From the NCBI GenBank assembly GCA_022565655.1, contig JAIUMG010000169.1, forward strand, positions 1 through 7,279: a stretch of DNA of 7,279 nucleotides, read 5' to 3'. Below the pieces are notes generated by a model. That model saw nothing but the letters and a program-made list of their open reading frames with translations. It ran no database searches and was not told the DNA's origin. This DNA comes from Alkalimonas sp. Lineage in GTDB: Bacteria; Pseudomonadota; Gammaproteobacteria; Enterobacterales; Alteromonadaceae. The translations under genes were made by a program, and so were the position numbers. This document shows, one piece after another, positions 6,182-7,279 of the stretch (position 1 is its first letter; each line of letters starts with the position of its first letter).

Positions 6182-6784
6182 ATGAAAAAAACCATCATTG
6201 CCAGTGCACTTATTCTCGCTTGTGCAAGCCCACTTGCCATTCAGGCCGACGAAGTAGGCATTAGTGCTGAAGTCAGTGGCATGACCAAGTACGTATTCCG
6301 TGGCTATCAACTCACCGATCACTTTCACATCCAAGGCTCAATAGAAGCCGATTACCATGGGTTTTATGCTGGCTTTTGGGGAACAAGCGATCAGGAGCTT
6401 GGTTCCGAAACCAACTTGTATATTGGCTATGGCTTTGATGTTAGTGACAGCATCAGCCTTGATGTAGGTGTGTTGCAATATCGATTCGATGGGGTAGATG
6501 AAGATTACCTCGAATATCATCTGGGCGTCGACTTTGGGCTTGCTGCCGTCACCTTTTATTACGATGAGTTTGATAATATTTATATCGAAGCGGGCACTGA
6601 CTTTGACCTGAATGATCAATGGAATGTGGGCTTGCATGTTGGCTGGGAAGATTCGGTATCCTTGTATGATGTCGGCATTAGCTTAAATTATGCCATTACA
6701 GACACGCTGACTGCATCCGCTTTCGCCACCAAAAAAGAGGATGGCGATCGCTCCATTTTCTTTGGCTTGACCGCTTCTTTTTGA
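6182..6784 (+). CDS. TorF/Gcw_chp-family putative outer-membrane porin
   Basis: A 200-residue exported beta-barrel protein. A signal peptide occupies residues 1-22 (MKKTIIASALILACAS... with AIQA before D23), a good signal peptidase I site. The mature protein is acidic and built of alternating amphipathic strands, and it ends in Phe (FFGLTASF), the usual outer-membrane insertion signal. The region at about 32-70 (YVFRGYQLTD, then IQGSIEADYHGFYAGFWGTSD) matches the characteristic opening of the TorF/Gcw_chp family (PF09694/TIGR02001), recognised from memory. Such proteins are annotated as putative porins, and their substrates are generally unknown. The gene has its own promoter and leader and diverges from rpe. 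It is likely monocistronic or leads into the small gene 90 bases downstream. Confidence is high for an outer-membrane barrel and fairly high for the family. Confidence 0.87.
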   Translation: MKKTIIASALILACASPLAIQADEVGISAEVSGMTKYVFRGYQLTDHFHIQGSIEADYHGFYAGFWGTSDQELGSETNLYIGYGFDVSDSISLDVGVLQYRFDGVDEDYLEYHLGVDFGLAAVTFYYDEFDNIYIEAGTDFDLNDQWNVGLHVGWEDSVSLYDVGISLNYAITDTLTASAFATKKEDGDRSIFFGLTASF

Positions 6785-6874
6785 CTAGTTTGCTAGCAAA
6801 AAAGTAAATAACTTGTATCCCGGAATGCTTTCTGCTAGTGTATGATTGTTTAAGGAAGCACCGGGATCTCAGTG
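6785..6874 (+). other. Short intergenic region with symmetric element; no clear terminator
   Basis: Just after the porin stop, CTAG-TTTG-CTAG (6785-6796) overlaps the palindrome TTTGCTAGCAAA (6789-6800) and could fold with flanking T and A runs. No T-run follows the stem on the plus strand, so it is not a convincing intrinsic terminator for the porin. Farther on, TATGAT at 6841-6846 resembles a -10 box for the next gene, but no matching -35 box is seen. Confidence 0.35.
6863..6866 (+). promoter_or_regulatory. Ribosome binding site of the small two-cysteine protein gene
   Basis: GGGA lies eight bases before the ATG at 6875 and five before the GTG at 6872. The spacing mildly favours the ATG. 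Confidence 0.45.
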
Positions 6875-7138
6875 ATGAAAGGCGTATTTCAACAGCATAA
6901 ATTGGCCAGTCTTGTTTTGACTGCTGCGATAGTAGCAGGCATCGGCTTTACGTTTGCTCCCTCCAATCAAACAGCGTGTCACTCTCAGCAGACTCAACTG
7001 CAATGTCAGCAAAGCCAAAACTGGATTAGCTGGCTGCGGGGGCAGAGTCGCTCATCACAATTTCATTTTGTCGATTTTCTTGAGCTTTTAGACCGAATGC
7101 TGCCGACAAGCTCAGGCTCATCAGATGGGAAACAGTAG
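6875..7138 (+). CDS. Small exported or membrane-anchored protein of unknown function
   Basis: An 87-residue protein that I do not recognise. The N-terminus is basic (K2, H9, K10) and followed by a hydrophobic stretch at about 11-29 (LASLVLTAAIVAGIGFTFA), which is a signal peptide or a single membrane anchor. The remainder is Gln- and Ser-rich, with C35 and C44 nine residues apart, then an aromatic segment WISWLRGQSRSSQFHFVDF (50-68) that looks the most constrained. There is no canonical lipobox before C35 (QTAC). The ATG at 6875 is chosen over the GTG at 6872 on ribosome-binding-site spacing; the difference is one residue. Its 3' end overlaps the DUF2970 gene by 14 bases in another frame, suggesting coupled expression. 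The overlap and the organised N-terminus argue for a real gene. Confidence 0.72.
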   Translation: MKGVFQQHKLASLVLTAAIVAGIGFTFAPSNQTACHSQQTQLQCQQSQNWISWLRGQSRSSQFHFVDFLELLDRMLPTSSGSSDGKQ

Positions 7139-7279
7139 TTCCCCTACATTCAGCCAAGTCCTCAAAGCAGTGATAGGCGCTTTTATTGGCGTACAATCAG
7201 AAAAGCAGCGTCAGCAAGATTTCAATGCCATGAACCCCATCCCTTATATTATTGCCGGCATTGTTATGGCTGTTATTTT
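7125..7279 (+). CDS. DUF2970-family membrane protein (partial, 3' end off the window)
   Basis: Fifty-one codons are present before the right edge. The protein reads MGNSSSPTFSQVLKAVIGAF at the start, then GVQSEKQRQQDF (22-33), then NPIPYIIAGIVMAVI entering a transmembrane helix. The pattern of a small amphipathic helix, G-V-Q-S-E-K, an acidic-aromatic DF, a Pro pair and a single membrane helix is characteristic of DUF2970 (PF11174), recognised from memory. These are small proteobacterial inner-membrane proteins of about 60-70 residues and unknown function, so only the C-terminal end is probably missing. The ATG at 7125 lies inside the 3' end of the upstream small gene, with a weak AGG eight bases before it. 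A chance ORF with this family pattern is unlikely. Confidence 0.85.
   Translation, partial: MGNSSSPTFSQVLKAVIGAFIGVQSEKQRQQDFNAMNPIPYIIAGIVMAVI

Noticed and set aside
6037..6637. Minus-strand open frames across the porin gene and its leader
   Set aside because: They are shadows of a clear signal-peptide and barrel gene on the plus strand and show no family features.
6785..6800. Symmetric CTAG/TTTGCTAGCAAA element as a porin terminator
   Set aside because: The stem is short and AT-rich and no T-run follows on the plus strand.

Overview
The window reads as ordinary chromosomal DNA of a gammaproteobacterium, probably a free-living aquatic one. The evidence is the close E. coli-like match of Rpe and TrpS (length, motifs, near-collinear sequence as recalled), the rpe-trpS adjacency that echoes the gammaproteobacterial dam-rpe-gph-trpS cluster, a TorF/Gcw_chp-type outer-membrane protein, and a DUF2970 gene. 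Base composition is moderate and looks even throughout. I see no transposase, tRNA, rRNA, CRISPR array, prophage gene or attachment site.

Minus-strand block (positions 1-5952, transcribed right to left): rpe (ribulose-phosphate 3-epimerase), trpS (tryptophanyl-tRNA synthetase), two tandem crcB/fluc fluoride-channel genes overlapping by ATGA, a 961-residue membrane hybrid histidine kinase, a 128-residue stand-alone receiver protein, and the first nine codons of another gene that runs off the left edge. Gaps from trpS onward are short (12 nt, -4 nt, 43 nt, 22 nt, 9 nt), so this could be one long transcript. A well-formed sigma70-type promoter sits between rpe and trpS, and its predicted transcript starts with a hairpin.

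Plus-strand block (6182-7279): a secreted beta-barrel protein of the TorF/Gcw_chp porin family behind an extended -10 promoter, then a small unrecognised exported or membrane-anchored protein with two cysteines, whose 3' end overlaps the start of a DUF2970 membrane protein cut off by the right edge. The two blocks diverge from the 229-bp region 5953-6181.

Functionally the window mixes housekeeping (pentose phosphate pathway, tRNA charging), fluoride export, and a phosphorelay of unknown input. The most interesting signal is the crcB pair: the two proteins have opposite charge bias between alternate loops, and one has lost a Phe of the conserved TM3 motif. This fits a fixed-topology antiparallel heterodimer rather than the usual dual-topology homodimer. 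I found no clear evidence of an entirely new system.
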